Source: Bacteroidia bacterium
GTDB lineage: Bacteria > Bacteroidota > Bacteroidia > J057 > JADKCL01
DNA: 64,000 nt
Reading direction: 5' to 3'
Assembly (NCBI GenBank): GCA_020635905.1
Contig: JACJYV010000008.1
Location: 1-64,000 of the forward strand
Shown here in pieces: positions 52,286 through 60,765 of this stretch. Every line of letters starts with the position of its first letter. Position 1 is the stretch's first letter. The position numbers were made by a program, and so were the translations under genes. The notes under the pieces were generated by a model. The model did no database searches, had not been told where the DNA came from, and was given only the letters and a program-made list of their open reading frames with translations.

Positions 52286-53917
52286 CTACAAATTAATCTC
52301 CTTTAAGCTATTGATCCTGTTTCGTTCGAGGAACTCGTCGATGGTTTCGAAATGCTCGATCACGCGCTGATCTTTGAATTCATAGACTTTTTGGGAAAGG
52401 CCCTGAAGGAAATCGCGGTCGTGTGAAACCAGGATCAGGGTGCCATCGAAGTCGAGCAGGGCTTCTTTGAGCACATCCTTGGACTTGAGGTCGAGGTGGT
52501 TGGTGGGTTCGTCGAGGATGAGCAGGTTCACGGGCTCCAGCAGGAGCTTCACCATGGCCAGACGGGTCCTTTCCCCGCCCGATAGCACGCTCACTTTCTT
52601 TTCGATGTCGTCGCCGCTGAACATGAAGCGGCCCAGGATATTCTTGATTTGCTTGCGGATCTCGCCCACGGCCACCTCGTCGATGGTTTGGAATATGGTG
52701 AGATTTTCGTCGAGCAGGGAGGCCTGGTTTTGGGCAAAATAGCCTACTTTCACATTGTGGCCGATCTCGCATCTGCCTGTGTAGTCAATCTCACCCAGGA
52801 TGGCTTTGATCATGGTGGATTTCCCTTCGCCGTTGCGGCCTACGAAACTCACTTTCTGTCCACGGGAAATGCTGAGATTGGCATCGCGGAACACCACTTT
52901 GTCGCCGTAGCTTTTGGAAAGGTCTGTCACCATGACCGGGGTATCGCCCGAACGGATGGAAGGGGGAAAGCGCAGCTTCAACTGGGAGGTATCCACCTCG
53001 TCGATCTCGATGATCTCCAGCTTTTCGAGCATGCGCTCGCGGGAATTCACCTGATTGGTTTTGGAATAAGTGCCCTTGAAACGCTCAATGAAGGCCATGT
53101 TGTCTGCAATGAACTTCTGCTGCTCTTTGTACGCTTTGATCTGGTGGGCCCGTCGCTCGTCGCGCAGGGTGAGGTAATGTGAGTAATTGGCTTTGTAGTC
53201 GTAGATGCGGCCCATGGTGACCTCGATGGTGCGGTTGGTGATGTTGTCGATGAAGGTCTTGTCGTGGGAGATCACCATCACGGCTTTGGCTTTGTTGAGC
53301 AGGAAGTCTTCCAGCCAGACGACCGACTCAATGTCGGCGTGGTTGGTGGGCTCGTCAAGGAGGATGAGGTCGGGTTTTTGGAGCAAAATCTTGGCCAGCT
53401 CGATGCGCATGCGCCAGCCGCCGCTGAACTCGCTGGTGGGTTTGTGAAGGTCTTCGCGTTTGAATCCCAGTCCGCGGAGGGCTTTTTCCACTTCAGCGTC
53501 GTAGTTGATTTCCTCGATAGAGTAATATTTTTCGCCCAGGTCGGTCACCTTCTCAATGATGGCCATGTACTCGTCTGAGTCGTAATCTTCGCGGGTTTCC
53601 AGCTCCTTGTTGAGGCGCTCCATCTCGTCGCGCATGGCGAAGATTTTGTGGAAGGCTTTGGAGGTTTCCTCGAATACGGTGCAGGTATCTTCGGTGAGGA
53701 GGTGCTGGGGCAGGTAGGCGATGACGGCGTCTTTGGGTGCGCTGACTATTCCGCGGGTGGGTTTTTGCCGCCCGGCAATGATCTTCATGATGGTGGATTT
53801 TCCTGCGCCGTTTTTGCCCATGAGGGCAATTTTGTCGTTGGGGTTGATCACGAAATTCACGTCGCTGAACAGGGTTTTCCCACTGAATTCCACTGCAAGT
53901 CCGTCAACTGATATCAT
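52286..53917 (-). CDS. ABC-F ATPase (translation-associated)
   Basis: Starting at the ATG at 53917 the product has 543 residues, the usual size; an earlier in-frame start adds 18 untypical residues. Two ABC domains are fused without membrane segments. The first has LMGKNGAGKST and LSGGW-type EFSGGWRMRIELAKIL, then LILLDEPTNHADIESVVWLE; the second has FVGRNGEGKSTMIKAIL, VLSGGERTRLAMVKLL and LLILDEPTNHLDLKSKDVL. Between them lies the P-site tRNA-interacting linker, DERRAHQIKAYKEQQKFIAD. ABC-F proteins act on ribosomes. The promoter TTG-N23-TACCTTTG lies just upstream. Confidence 0.95.
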   Translation of the reverse strand: MISVDGLAVEFSGKTLFSDVNFVINPNDKIALMGKNGAGKSTIMKIIAGRQKPTRGIVSAPKDAVIAYLPQHLLTEDTCTVFEETSKAFHKIFAMRDEMERLNKELETREDYDSDEYMAIIEKVTDLGEKYYSIEEINYDAEVEKALRGLGFKREDLHKPTSEFSGGWRMRIELAKILLQKPDLILLDEPTNHADIESVVWLEDFLLNKAKAVMVISHDKTFIDNITNRTIEVTMGRIYDYKANYSHYLTLRDERRAHQIKAYKEQQKFIADNMAFIERFKGTYSKTNQVNSRERMLEKLEIIEIDEVDTSQLKLRFPPSIRSGDTPVMVTDLSKSYGDKVVFRDANLSISRGQKVSFVGRNGEGKSTMIKAILGEIDYTGRCEIGHNVKVGYFAQNQASLLDENLTIFQTIDEVAVGEIRKQIKNILGRFMFSGDDIEKKVSVLSGGERTRLAMVKLLLEPVNLLILDEPTNHLDLKSKDVLKEALLDFDGTLILVSHDRDFLQGLSQKVYEFKDQRVIEHFETIDEFLERNRINSLKEINL

Positions 53918-53937
53918 AGCGTTTTTATTTTTGGGTG

Positions 53938-53971
53938 CAAAGGTAGGGAAAAGGTTTCGAATTGGTGTCAA
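53938..53971 (-). promoter_or_regulatory. Bacteroidota promoter TTG-N23-TACCTTTG for the ABC-F gene
   Basis: On the minus strand TTG (53971-53969) is followed after 23 bases by TACCTTTG (53945-53938), matching the -33/-7 pattern known from Flavobacterium and relatives. The -7 element ends 20 bases before the ATG at 53917, leaving a leader of about 15 bases. Confidence 0.6.
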
Positions 53972-54006
53972 CTTTAAAAGCCAGAACAGTCCTCTGGCTG
54001 AGAAAG

Positions 54007-54476
54007 TGTCGCGAAATCCGAATGTGACTGTTTACAGTAGGTTTGCCCTCGCCGGGCAGGCCTTCTTTTTAAAAAAGAAGCAAAAGCGGCAAACCCCAAA
54101 GCCCTTCCCCTCGCACTTTGGCCCAATCACACTTGCCGCCCCGTCCTCCCGCGCCGAACGCGCAATCCGCCCCAGGGTTTGCCATTGCCCACGCACACTT
54201 TTTGGGTATTCCCCAATAATTCTACCCAGGTTGGGGACCAACTTCACTTTTTCCGGGGCCTTGGCCGGTGTGGGCCCGGGTGCCGGGGGCGGTATATGCC
54301 CGGCAACCCGGGGAGGAGGGGGCTTGCGGGACAGCGGGCTCAGCCCCCCGAAGGTAGCTTTTGGGGTTCGCGAAGCGAACCCGGGGATTCTGTCCTTAAG
54401 GTGGTTTGGTATTTTCCCCAAAAAACAAAAGACCACCCACGGGGCAGCCTCCTGTTTATTTTTCGTTTAGAATCCC
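54007..54476 (+). repeat. Diverged R1 copy E and GC-rich hairpin region
   Basis: Bases 54007-54140 are a diverged R1: a TGTCGCGAAAT start, then CTCGCCGGGCAGGCCTTC, a CTTTTT/AAAAAG hairpin and a run equivalent to the LNPAPSHHGPS frame, here TPKPFPSHFGP. After that the region differs from R1. It is very GC-rich and includes GGGTTCGC-GAA-GCGAACCC, a perfect hairpin near 54364-54382. No gene is supported in 53946-54476. Confidence 0.6.
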
Positions 54477-55382
54477 TTATTTGGGCGCATTGGCGGGATT
54501 GAGGAGGTCATAAAACTGACCCAGTTTGGGGAGGATGATGATGCGGGTACGGCGGTTGGTGGCGCGTCCGTCGGCGGTGGAGTTGTCGACCAGGGTGTTG
54601 TATTGTCCGCGGCCGGCCGCGATGAGGCGATTGGGATCGATTTTGAATTCCTTTTGCAGGGTTCTGACCACGGAGGTGGCGCGTTTCACGCTGAGATCCC
54701 AGTTGTCGTCCATGCAGGAGTTGGTGATGGGCACGTTGTCGGTGTAGCCTTCGACCATGACCTCGAGATCGGGGCGCGACTCGATGATGAGGGCGATTTT
54801 GCCCAGCACTTCGCGGGCCCTGGGGGTGAGGTTGTAACTGCCCGATTGGTACATCATTTTGTCGGACAGGTTGATATAAACCACCGTTTTATCGACTTTG
54901 ACGTCCACATCCTGGTCTTCGATGCCGTCTTTGAGCACCCCTTTGAGGTTGACGGAAAGGGCCAGGTTGATGGAGTCGGCTTTGGATTTGGCATCCTGGA
55001 GGTAGCGGATGTATTTGTCTTTTTTGCTCAGCTGAGAAAGGGTTTCGGAGATGTTCTGGTTGGCAGACTGGGAGAGGACGGTGAGGTCTCCGACCTGGGT
55101 TAACTGCTTGTCACGCTGGGTTTTACAGTCTTCGAGCTGATCACGGAGGTCTTTGAGGCGTTGGTCATTTGATTTGGCGGTGGCCATGAGTTTCTCGTTG
55201 TCGATGCGCAGGGCCACGGCCCCGTTGTTGCTTTCTTCATACTTTGCTTTGGTGGCGTCCACCTCTGCCTGGAGGGACTTCTGCATGGTCTGGTATTGTT
55301 TTTTGGACACGCAGGAGGTTACCCCCAATACAATCATGATTCCGATCAGGAATTTTACACTGATTTTCATTTTTGAAAACAT
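54477..55382 (-). CDS. OmpA-like peptidoglycan-binding lipoprotein with coiled coil
   Basis: The 301-residue protein has a lipoprotein signal ending LGVTSC near residue 24. Residues about 30-130 form a long coiled coil (MQKSLQAEVDATKAKYEESN, DQRLKDLRDQLEDCKTQRDK). The C-terminal OmpA/MotB domain follows with YQSGSYNLTPRAREVLGKIA, EVMVEGYTDNVPI near 215 and DLSVKRATSVVRTL, then GRGQYNTLVDN and RRTRIIILPKL. It should be an outer-membrane-anchored protein binding peptidoglycan. A second ATG at residue 5 (MKISVKFLIG) gives a more usual signal peptide. Confidence 0.93.
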   Translation of the reverse strand: MFSKMKISVKFLIGIMIVLGVTSCVSKKQYQTMQKSLQAEVDATKAKYEESNNGAVALRIDNEKLMATAKSNDQRLKDLRDQLEDCKTQRDKQLTQVGDLTVLSQSANQNISETLSQLSKKDKYIRYLQDAKSKADSINLALSVNLKGVLKDGIEDQDVDVKVDKTVVYINLSDKMMYQSGSYNLTPRAREVLGKIALIIESRPDLEVMVEGYTDNVPITNSCMDDNWDLSVKRATSVVRTLQKEFKIDPNRLIAAGRGQYNTLVDNSTADGRATNRRTRIIILPKLGQFYDLLNPANAPK

Positions 55383-55548
55383 TTTGTGCTTTTGGTATAA
55401 GATTGTGGTTTGTAGCCGGCCGGGAAATCCGTCCTTCTATACTGCCCTATACGCAGGATTTGAATTTGGGTACGGTGAAAAGGGGCTTTTTGAAAAATAT
55501 TTTTTGGGGAATGTTTGGAGGGTGAGTTGGAGCGTAAGGGAGGGAATT

Positions 55549-55572
55549 TGTTGGTGGTTGGTGGTTGTGACA
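55549..55572. repeat. TTGGTGGTTGGTGG word repeat
   Basis: Bases 55549-55570 repeat TTGGTGG, the same word as at 19881-19949. The surrounding region to 55650 is G-rich and carries no gene. Confidence 0.5.
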
Positions 55573-55654
55573 TAGTGGGGCCTTGGGGCAGTGGTTGGTG
55601 CGGGTTAATTTTTTGGGGCGGGGAGAATTTAGCGGGGCGGGGAGAATCCCAAAG

Positions 55655-56075
55655 GTAGGGCCGGGTTAACCCCAAAGGGACTAAAGAACCCAGCCCTATT
55701 GATCACATGGGCTGGCTTTGCCAGCTATAAATGGGGCCATTTCGTGGCGGGGTGGATGCTTCGCATCAGGTCCCCGGTCGGTCATAAGGGCCAGATTGGA
55801 ACGTGTGGGTGGCCCAGGGGATAGCTTGGCCCTCTGGGACCCTGGGCCTACGATAGGAAAAACAGCGACAACCCGTTGTCTCGGCGATATACCCACGGGG
55901 GTAGGGCCGGGTTAAAACCCAGCCCTATTGATCACATGGGCTGGCTTTGCCAGCTATAAACGGGGCCATTTCATGGCGGGGTGGATGCTTCGCATCAGGT
56001 CGGGGGGCTAAAGCCCCCCGTTAGGTAACAAGGGCCAGATTGGAACGTGTGGGTGGCCCAGGGCATAGCTTGGCC
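55655..56075. repeat. Direct repeat pair R4 (two 175-bp copies)
   Basis: Copy 1 (55655-55831) and copy 2 (55901-56075) both run from GTAGGGCCGGGTTAA through GGGCTGGCTTTGCCAGC and GGATGCTTCGCATCAGGTC to GGCCCAGGGxATAGCTTGGCC. Each contains the hairpins CTGGC-TTT-GCCAG and GATGC-TTC-GCATC. Copy 2 has an additional palindrome, GGGGGGC-TAAA-GCCCCCC, where copy 1 has CCCGGTCGGTC. Words like GACTAACGACTAACGACTC follow at about 56107-56150. No gene was found between 55383 and 56189. Confidence 0.85.
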
Positions 56076-56216
56076 TGCGGGTTGTCGCTACAATCCTCCA
56101 CCGTCTAAGGACTCAGGACTAACGACTAACGACTCATATCTAAAATCTAACATCTATCCATCTGACACCTCAATTCCCTATCTTGCAGCATCAAAATCAG
56201 GCAATACATATACGGC

Positions 56217-59183
56217 TTGTGCCTCCTATTTCTCCTCCCCTGCTTCGCAGGGGCTCAGGAACCCGCCTACACCCTGACCGGCCAGGAGGAACTCCAGGGC
56301 ACTGACGTGTACAGCCTGCTGCAGGATACCCTGGGCAACATCCTCCTTACCACCGACCGGGGACTGCTTCGCTACGATGGGTATGGCTTTCACACTTTTG
56401 CCAATTCCAACCAGAAAAATGCCTCCCTTTTCGGGCTATGTCAGGCAGGTGACGGACAAATCTGGTGCTTTAACCTCAGTGGGCAGATTTTTCAATTCAA
56501 CAAGGACTCCCTCCACATCTGGTTTGGGCTACCCGACAGCCTGCTATCCAGCTCCATGGTGTTGCAACCCGACCCAACCGGCAATCTGATCGTGAGTTGC
56601 CGGCGCCTGATTCGCATCAATGCCCAAAAGGAGATCGAATTCATCGATCCCGACCGGACCCACATTTATGGCACCCCCTTTTTGGTAAGCGCCAAAGGCG
56701 CCGTCATGCATGCCTCCCGCGATCAGCCTTATGTGTTTATTTCCACCAGAACCCACACAGATACCATGGGATTTGCCGATCCCAACCATTTCAGGAGCAG
56801 GGTAAAAACCAATAACCTGGCCGGCACTTTCGACCATCCCCGCCTCAACCGGCAAAACGATCTCGAGGTTTATACCTTGCGGGAAGGTCAGTGGACCAAT
56901 CTCCCCCTGCAGTTACCCGGCCCTTTCGGGACCAATTTCACCCACAAAATGTTTCTCCCCGACCCCAACCAAATCTGGATGGCGTTAGTGACCGGCGGAG
57001 TGATCCCCTTCGATACCAGCGGAGCCTGCACCAGCCCGGGCGGGATTTACTTCCGGGACCATGTGATCTCGGCCATGCTCAAAGACCGGGAGGGCAACCT
57101 TTGGTTGGGCACCCTGGGCAGCGGATTGCTGCTGATCCCCAATTCGGGGGTCAGGCAGATCAGTCTCGAATTTCCTTCGCCGCGGGAAAAGGTTCGCAAC
57201 CTGGCCGGATCTGCCGAAGAAAGTCTCTATCTGGGCACCTCTGAGGGAAATATCTGGGCCCTGGGGCCCGATCGCAGGCTTCGCCTGCTCCACCACGATC
57301 CCGAGGGTGCCATCCGCTTCCTCAATTATTACCCCCATCCCCCCACCCTTTCCTATGCCACCGGCCTCCACCAATATACCGTGCACCTGCCCGGGGGAGA
57401 GGTCTCCGTGGTACCCATCCCCAACTCGGCCAAAAACCACTATCCATATCCCGATGGGTTGGCAGTGCACCCCACTTCGGCAGGCATATATTTTACCACC
57501 AGCACCTCCTTTCCCGCCAGATTACGTCAGCTGCAGGGTTTCCTGGAGCTCGATGACGGATTGGCCACCATCCAGGGGGTGGGGCGCTGCAATGCCGCCT
57601 GGTGGGATGCCGCCAAAGCCGAATTATACATCGGGGCCGGCACGGGCCTGCTGCTGGTGTCGGCTTCAGGGCAACAGGAGATCACCTGGCAATCCCATCC
57701 CATCATTGCAGGCTCCATCCTGTCAGGCGCAGATTGTCTCTGGATCAATTCCCCTCAGCATGGACTCCTGCAGGTAAAGGACGGCGTAGTGACCCGAAAA
57801 TTCTACCTGCCGGGCGACCAGGCCGCCCATGAAATCCGCTCCATGACCCTGCATGGCGACCATCTCTACCTTGGGCACCGCAACCGCATCCGCATCCTCG
57901 ACCTCAGGACCGATTCCATCCGCACCCTCGATCGCCGCAACGGACTCACGGGCGAACTTATTTACGATTTTTTGGTGCACGACCAGGAAATCTGGGTGGC
58001 CTATCCCCACCAGATCCGCATCATTCCCCTGGGTCCCAACCCGACCAATCCCGTGCCGCCCCTGCTGCGCATGGAGGAGGTACGGGTCAATGGAGATGCC
58101 CGCCCCCTCGCTGGTGCCTACGACCTCAGCTACCAGGAAAACCAACTGGAATTTCGCTTTGTCGCGGCTGCCTTCCGTCACCAGGGCAAGCTCCAGTACG
58201 CCTATCGCCTGCTTGGAGCCGGTGAAACCTGGCAAATGTTGCCCTTTCAAAATAATACTGTGCGCTTCAGCTCCCTGCAGCCGGGCGATTACACCTTTCA
58301 GGTCAGGGCGCTCAACGAAGACGGCACTTCGAGCCGCACCCTCTCCATCCCGGTCAGGCTGGCCGGGCCCTTGTGGTCCCGCTGGTGGTTTATTTTGCTC
58401 AGCATCCTCCTGCTGGCCGCCCTCATTGCCCTGGGCTTCCTCTACCGCATTCGCACCATTCAAAAGCAAAATGCCATCCAACGGGCCAGGCAGCAGGCCG
58501 AAAAAGACCTGATCGACTCCCGCCTCACTGCGCTCCGTTCCCAGATGAATCCCCATTTCATCTTCAATGCCCTCAACTCCATCCAGGAGTTCATCATGCT
58601 CAACGAGAAAAAACTGGCAGCCCGCTACCTGGGAAAATTTGCCGACCTCATGCGCATCTACCTCAACCACAGCCAGAAAAAGACGGTTCTGCTCTCCGAA
58701 GAGATTGACGCCTTGCGCATCTACCTCGACCTTGAAAAACTCCGTTTCGAAGACAGCCTCGAATACTCCCTCACCTTTGATCCAGGCCTCAATCCCGAAT
58801 CACTTTCCATTCCTTCCTTCCTGATTCAGCCTTATGTGGAAAATGCCCTCAAGCACGGCCTCCTTCACAAAACGACCGACCGCAGGCTTTGGGTCAGGTT
58901 CAGGCTGCCAGAGGGTGCCGACCCGGCCCACCTGACTGTGCTGCACTGCGAAGTGGAAGACAATGGCGTGGGCCGCCAGAAAGCAGCGGAAATCAGCCAG
59001 TCCAGGCCTGCCCTGCACGATCCCTACGCCACCCGTTCCACCCGTTCCCGCCTCGAATTGCTCAACCAGGGCCAGGACCAGCAGGCGGGCATCCTCATCA
59101 CCGACCTCCTCGACGGGGAGGGCCAGGCTCGCGGTACCCTCGTTGTACTGAGGGTTCCCGCTCAATCAACTCTGGGGAGGTAG
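56217..59183 (+). CDS. Two-component sensor: propeller, Y_Y_Y and LytS-type kinase
   Basis: The roughly 990-residue protein has a signal sequence, then sensor-type beta-propeller repeats (for example VYSLLQDTLGNILLTTDRGL near 31, REGNLWLGTLGSGLLLIPN near 290), a Y_Y_Y domain (about 620-710, YDLSYQENQLEFRFVAAAF), one membrane helix near 722-744, and a His_kinase domain with RSQMNPHFIFNALNSIQEFI near 774-793. The ATPase part has PYVENALKHGLLHK near 870 and VEDNGVGRQKA near 912. The TTG at 56217 is the only standard start, yet in-frame codons before it (from ATC at 56190) would encode KIRQYIYG, the missing basic signal-peptide start. The cognate regulator is at 59768. Confidence 0.93.
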   Translation: MCLLFLLPCFAGAQEPAYTLTGQEELQGTDVYSLLQDTLGNILLTTDRGLLRYDGYGFHTFANSNQKNASLFGLCQAGDGQIWCFNLSGQIFQFNKDSLHIWFGLPDSLLSSSMVLQPDPTGNLIVSCRRLIRINAQKEIEFIDPDRTHIYGTPFLVSAKGAVMHASRDQPYVFISTRTHTDTMGFADPNHFRSRVKTNNLAGTFDHPRLNRQNDLEVYTLREGQWTNLPLQLPGPFGTNFTHKMFLPDPNQIWMALVTGGVIPFDTSGACTSPGGIYFRDHVISAMLKDREGNLWLGTLGSGLLLIPNSGVRQISLEFPSPREKVRNLAGSAEESLYLGTSEGNIWALGPDRRLRLLHHDPEGAIRFLNYYPHPPTLSYATGLHQYTVHLPGGEVSVVPIPNSAKNHYPYPDGLAVHPTSAGIYFTTSTSFPARLRQLQGFLELDDGLATIQGVGRCNAAWWDAAKAELYIGAGTGLLLVSASGQQEITWQSHPIIAGSILSGADCLWINSPQHGLLQVKDGVVTRKFYLPGDQAAHEIRSMTLHGDHLYLGHRNRIRILDLRTDSIRTLDRRNGLTGELIYDFLVHDQEIWVAYPHQIRIIPLGPNPTNPVPPLLRMEEVRVNGDARPLAGAYDLSYQENQLEFRFVAAAFRHQGKLQYAYRLLGAGETWQMLPFQNNTVRFSSLQPGDYTFQVRALNEDGTSSRTLSIPVRLAGPLWSRWWFILLSILLLAALIALGFLYRIRTIQKQNAIQRARQQAEKDLIDSRLTALRSQMNPHFIFNALNSIQEFIMLNEKKLAARYLGKFADLMRIYLNHSQKKTVLLSEEIDALRIYLDLEKLRFEDSLEYSLTFDPGLNPESLSIPSFLIQPYVENALKHGLLHKTTDRRLWVRFRLPEGADPAHLTVLHCEVEDNGVGRQKAAEISQSRPALHDPYATRSTRSRLELLNQGQDQQAGILITDLLDGEGQARGTLVVLRVPAQSTLGR

Positions 59184-59240
59184 CTTGCCCCATCCCATCA
59201 CCACCCCGGCCAAAGACCTACATTTTAGCAACCACCAAAA

Positions 59241-59286
59241 TTGTTCATTGGTCATTGCTTCTTGATAATTGTTCATTGCTCATTGT
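59241..59286. repeat. TTGTTCATTGGTCATTG word repeat
   Basis: TTGTTCATTG, GTCATTGC, TTGTTCATTGC and TCATTG follow one another, a near-tandem word repeat between the sensor and regulator genes. Confidence 0.55.
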
Positions 59287-59359
59287 CCCGGGCGTGCCCC
59301 CGCGCGGCTTCGCCGTCCTGCGGGGTCGGGCAGCTCAGGAGTTCTCCCGAAAACATTCG

Positions 59360-59601
59360 CATAGGCGTCAACTTAAGAACTTAAAGGTCACGCAAAGTTT
59401 GCAAAGGGGGTGTTTTCCTCGTTTCGTGGGTTGGAGGGAGCAAAGATCGCAAAGGCAATAAGCAAAAAAAACGTCCAGCTTAGCGAACTTTGCCACCCCA
59501 ACCAACGTAATCTGGGCCCAAAATTCTTGGCGATCCCGATTTCTATCGGGATTGCGATACTGATCATATTAGGCTGAATTTCCACTAAGTTGACGCGCAT
59601 G
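59360..59601. mobile_element. MITE-like insertion with inverted ends and 12-base target duplication
   Basis: The segment begins CATAGGCGTCAACTTA and ends TAAGTTGACGCGCATG, inverted copies matching at 14 of 16 bases. It is flanked by the direct repeat CGAAAACATTCG at 59348-59359 and 59602-59613. It is 242 bases long and has no transposase gene. Removing it and one repeat restores CCCGAAAACATTCGGG, a hairpin, so insertion was into a palindrome. Target duplications of 10-13 bases are known for IS4-type elements (family assignment is inference). Confidence 0.8.
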
Positions 59602-59751
59602 CGAAAACATTCGGGATCCGTCGGGGCGCCCTCCAAAGTCTCGGGCGCCCTTCACTTCCCTCACGCGGGCTTCGCCCCCCAAAGTAAACAAAGGGAAATT
59701 TTGCCCGTACCCCGGGCCATTTCAGCATTTATTCTGTTCCCAAAAATCCCT

Positions 59752-59759
59752 TATCTTTA
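59752..59759 (+). promoter_or_regulatory. Possible -7 element TATCTTTA before the LytTR gene
   Basis: TATCTTTA differs from TAnnTTTG only at the last base and ends 8 bases before the ATG at 59768. It suggests the regulator has its own promoter with a very short leader. Confidence 0.35.
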
Positions 59760-59767
59760 ACCCGGAT

Positions 59768-60520
59768 ATGGGAATGAAAGCGATCATCATCGACGACGAA
59801 AAGAAAGCGCGGCATCTGCTGCGCATGATGCTGGAGGAAAATTGTCCGGCCATTGGCCAGATTGAAGAGGCAGCCGACCTTCCGTCCGGCGCCCGCCTGA
59901 TCCGCAGTCTGCGGCCTGATATTGTCTTTCTGGACATCGAAATGCCCGGCTATTCGGGCACCCAGATCCTCGATTTTATCTCCCCCGAGGAAGTCGATTT
60001 CGAACTGATTTTCACCACAGCCTACAGCGAATTTGCCCTCAAGGCCTTCGATCTCAATGCCATTGACTACCTGCTCAAACCCCTGCAGGAAGAAAAACTG
60101 ATTCGCGCCGTGGACAAGGTAGTCAAAAAAGGGTCTGCGACCCAAAACGGGCGCAACCTCACCGAACTGAACAACACCTTCCAGGCTGGTCAGTTCCAAA
60201 AGATTGGCCTGCCCCAATCCACTGGCACCCTGTTTATTGAAATTCCCCACCTGATCATGTTGCAGGCCGACCGCATGTACACCCGGGTTTTCACCACCCA
60301 ACCTGCCGAATTGCTGGTCAGCAAGCCCCTGAAATACTTTCTCGATCTCCTCGACGGAGTCCCCGGATTTTACCAACCCCACCGTTCCTACCTGGTCAAT
60401 CTGCAACACATCCGCGAGTATTCCACCCGCAACGGTGGCCAGATCCTGCTCGACCACGACCTGACTGCCAGCCTATCCCGCGAGAAAAAGGACGAATTTT
60501 TGCAGTTGATGGGGATTTAA
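59768..60520 (+). CDS. LytTR-family response regulator
   Basis: The 250-residue protein has an N-terminal receiver domain, with acidic pocket IIIDDEKKARHLLRMM near residues 6-21, phospho-acceptor Asp56 in DIVFLDIEMPGYSGT, and IDYLLKPLQEEKL with the conserved Lys near 107. A LytTR DNA-binding domain follows (about 150-250): TLFIEIPHLIMLQADRMYTR, VSKPLKYFLDLL and FYQPHRSYLVNLQHI. It is the probable partner of the LytS-type kinase at 56217, the two being separated by 584 bases that include the MITE-like insertion. Targets are unknown. Confidence 0.95.
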   Translation: MGMKAIIIDDEKKARHLLRMMLEENCPAIGQIEEAADLPSGARLIRSLRPDIVFLDIEMPGYSGTQILDFISPEEVDFELIFTTAYSEFALKAFDLNAIDYLLKPLQEEKLIRAVDKVVKKGSATQNGRNLTELNNTFQAGQFQKIGLPQSTGTLFIEIPHLIMLQADRMYTRVFTTQPAELLVSKPLKYFLDLLDGVPGFYQPHRSYLVNLQHIREYSTRNGGQILLDHDLTASLSREKKDEFLQLMGI

Positions 60521-60765
60521 ACGCGTTCCCTTTCAACAAATCCGGACATTTCGCCATGGCCAATCCAATCCCCATTGCCAGTGGTCCCCCGTTTGGTCCG
60601 GCTGAGAATCATTTGGTAAAATCCTGCATTCCGGAAATTCAAACCTGCATTTGGGAAATTAGCCTGGCTCCAATTCAACCCGGATGCAGAAATTGAAGCG
60701 AAATCAATCCTGATTTCAATCTTCGTGTGCAGTTAAAAACTTCCAATATCCAAATCCAATCAATT

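Noticed and set aside
51685..52370. Long plus-strand frames across the five-unit array
   Set aside because: Open frames arise from the repeat period; the peptide is a repeated low-complexity string with no homology pattern.
54032..54470. Overlapping frames on both strands of the GC-rich region near R1 copy E
   Set aside because: Derived from repeat R1 and hairpins; neither strand gives a signal, domain or credible start.
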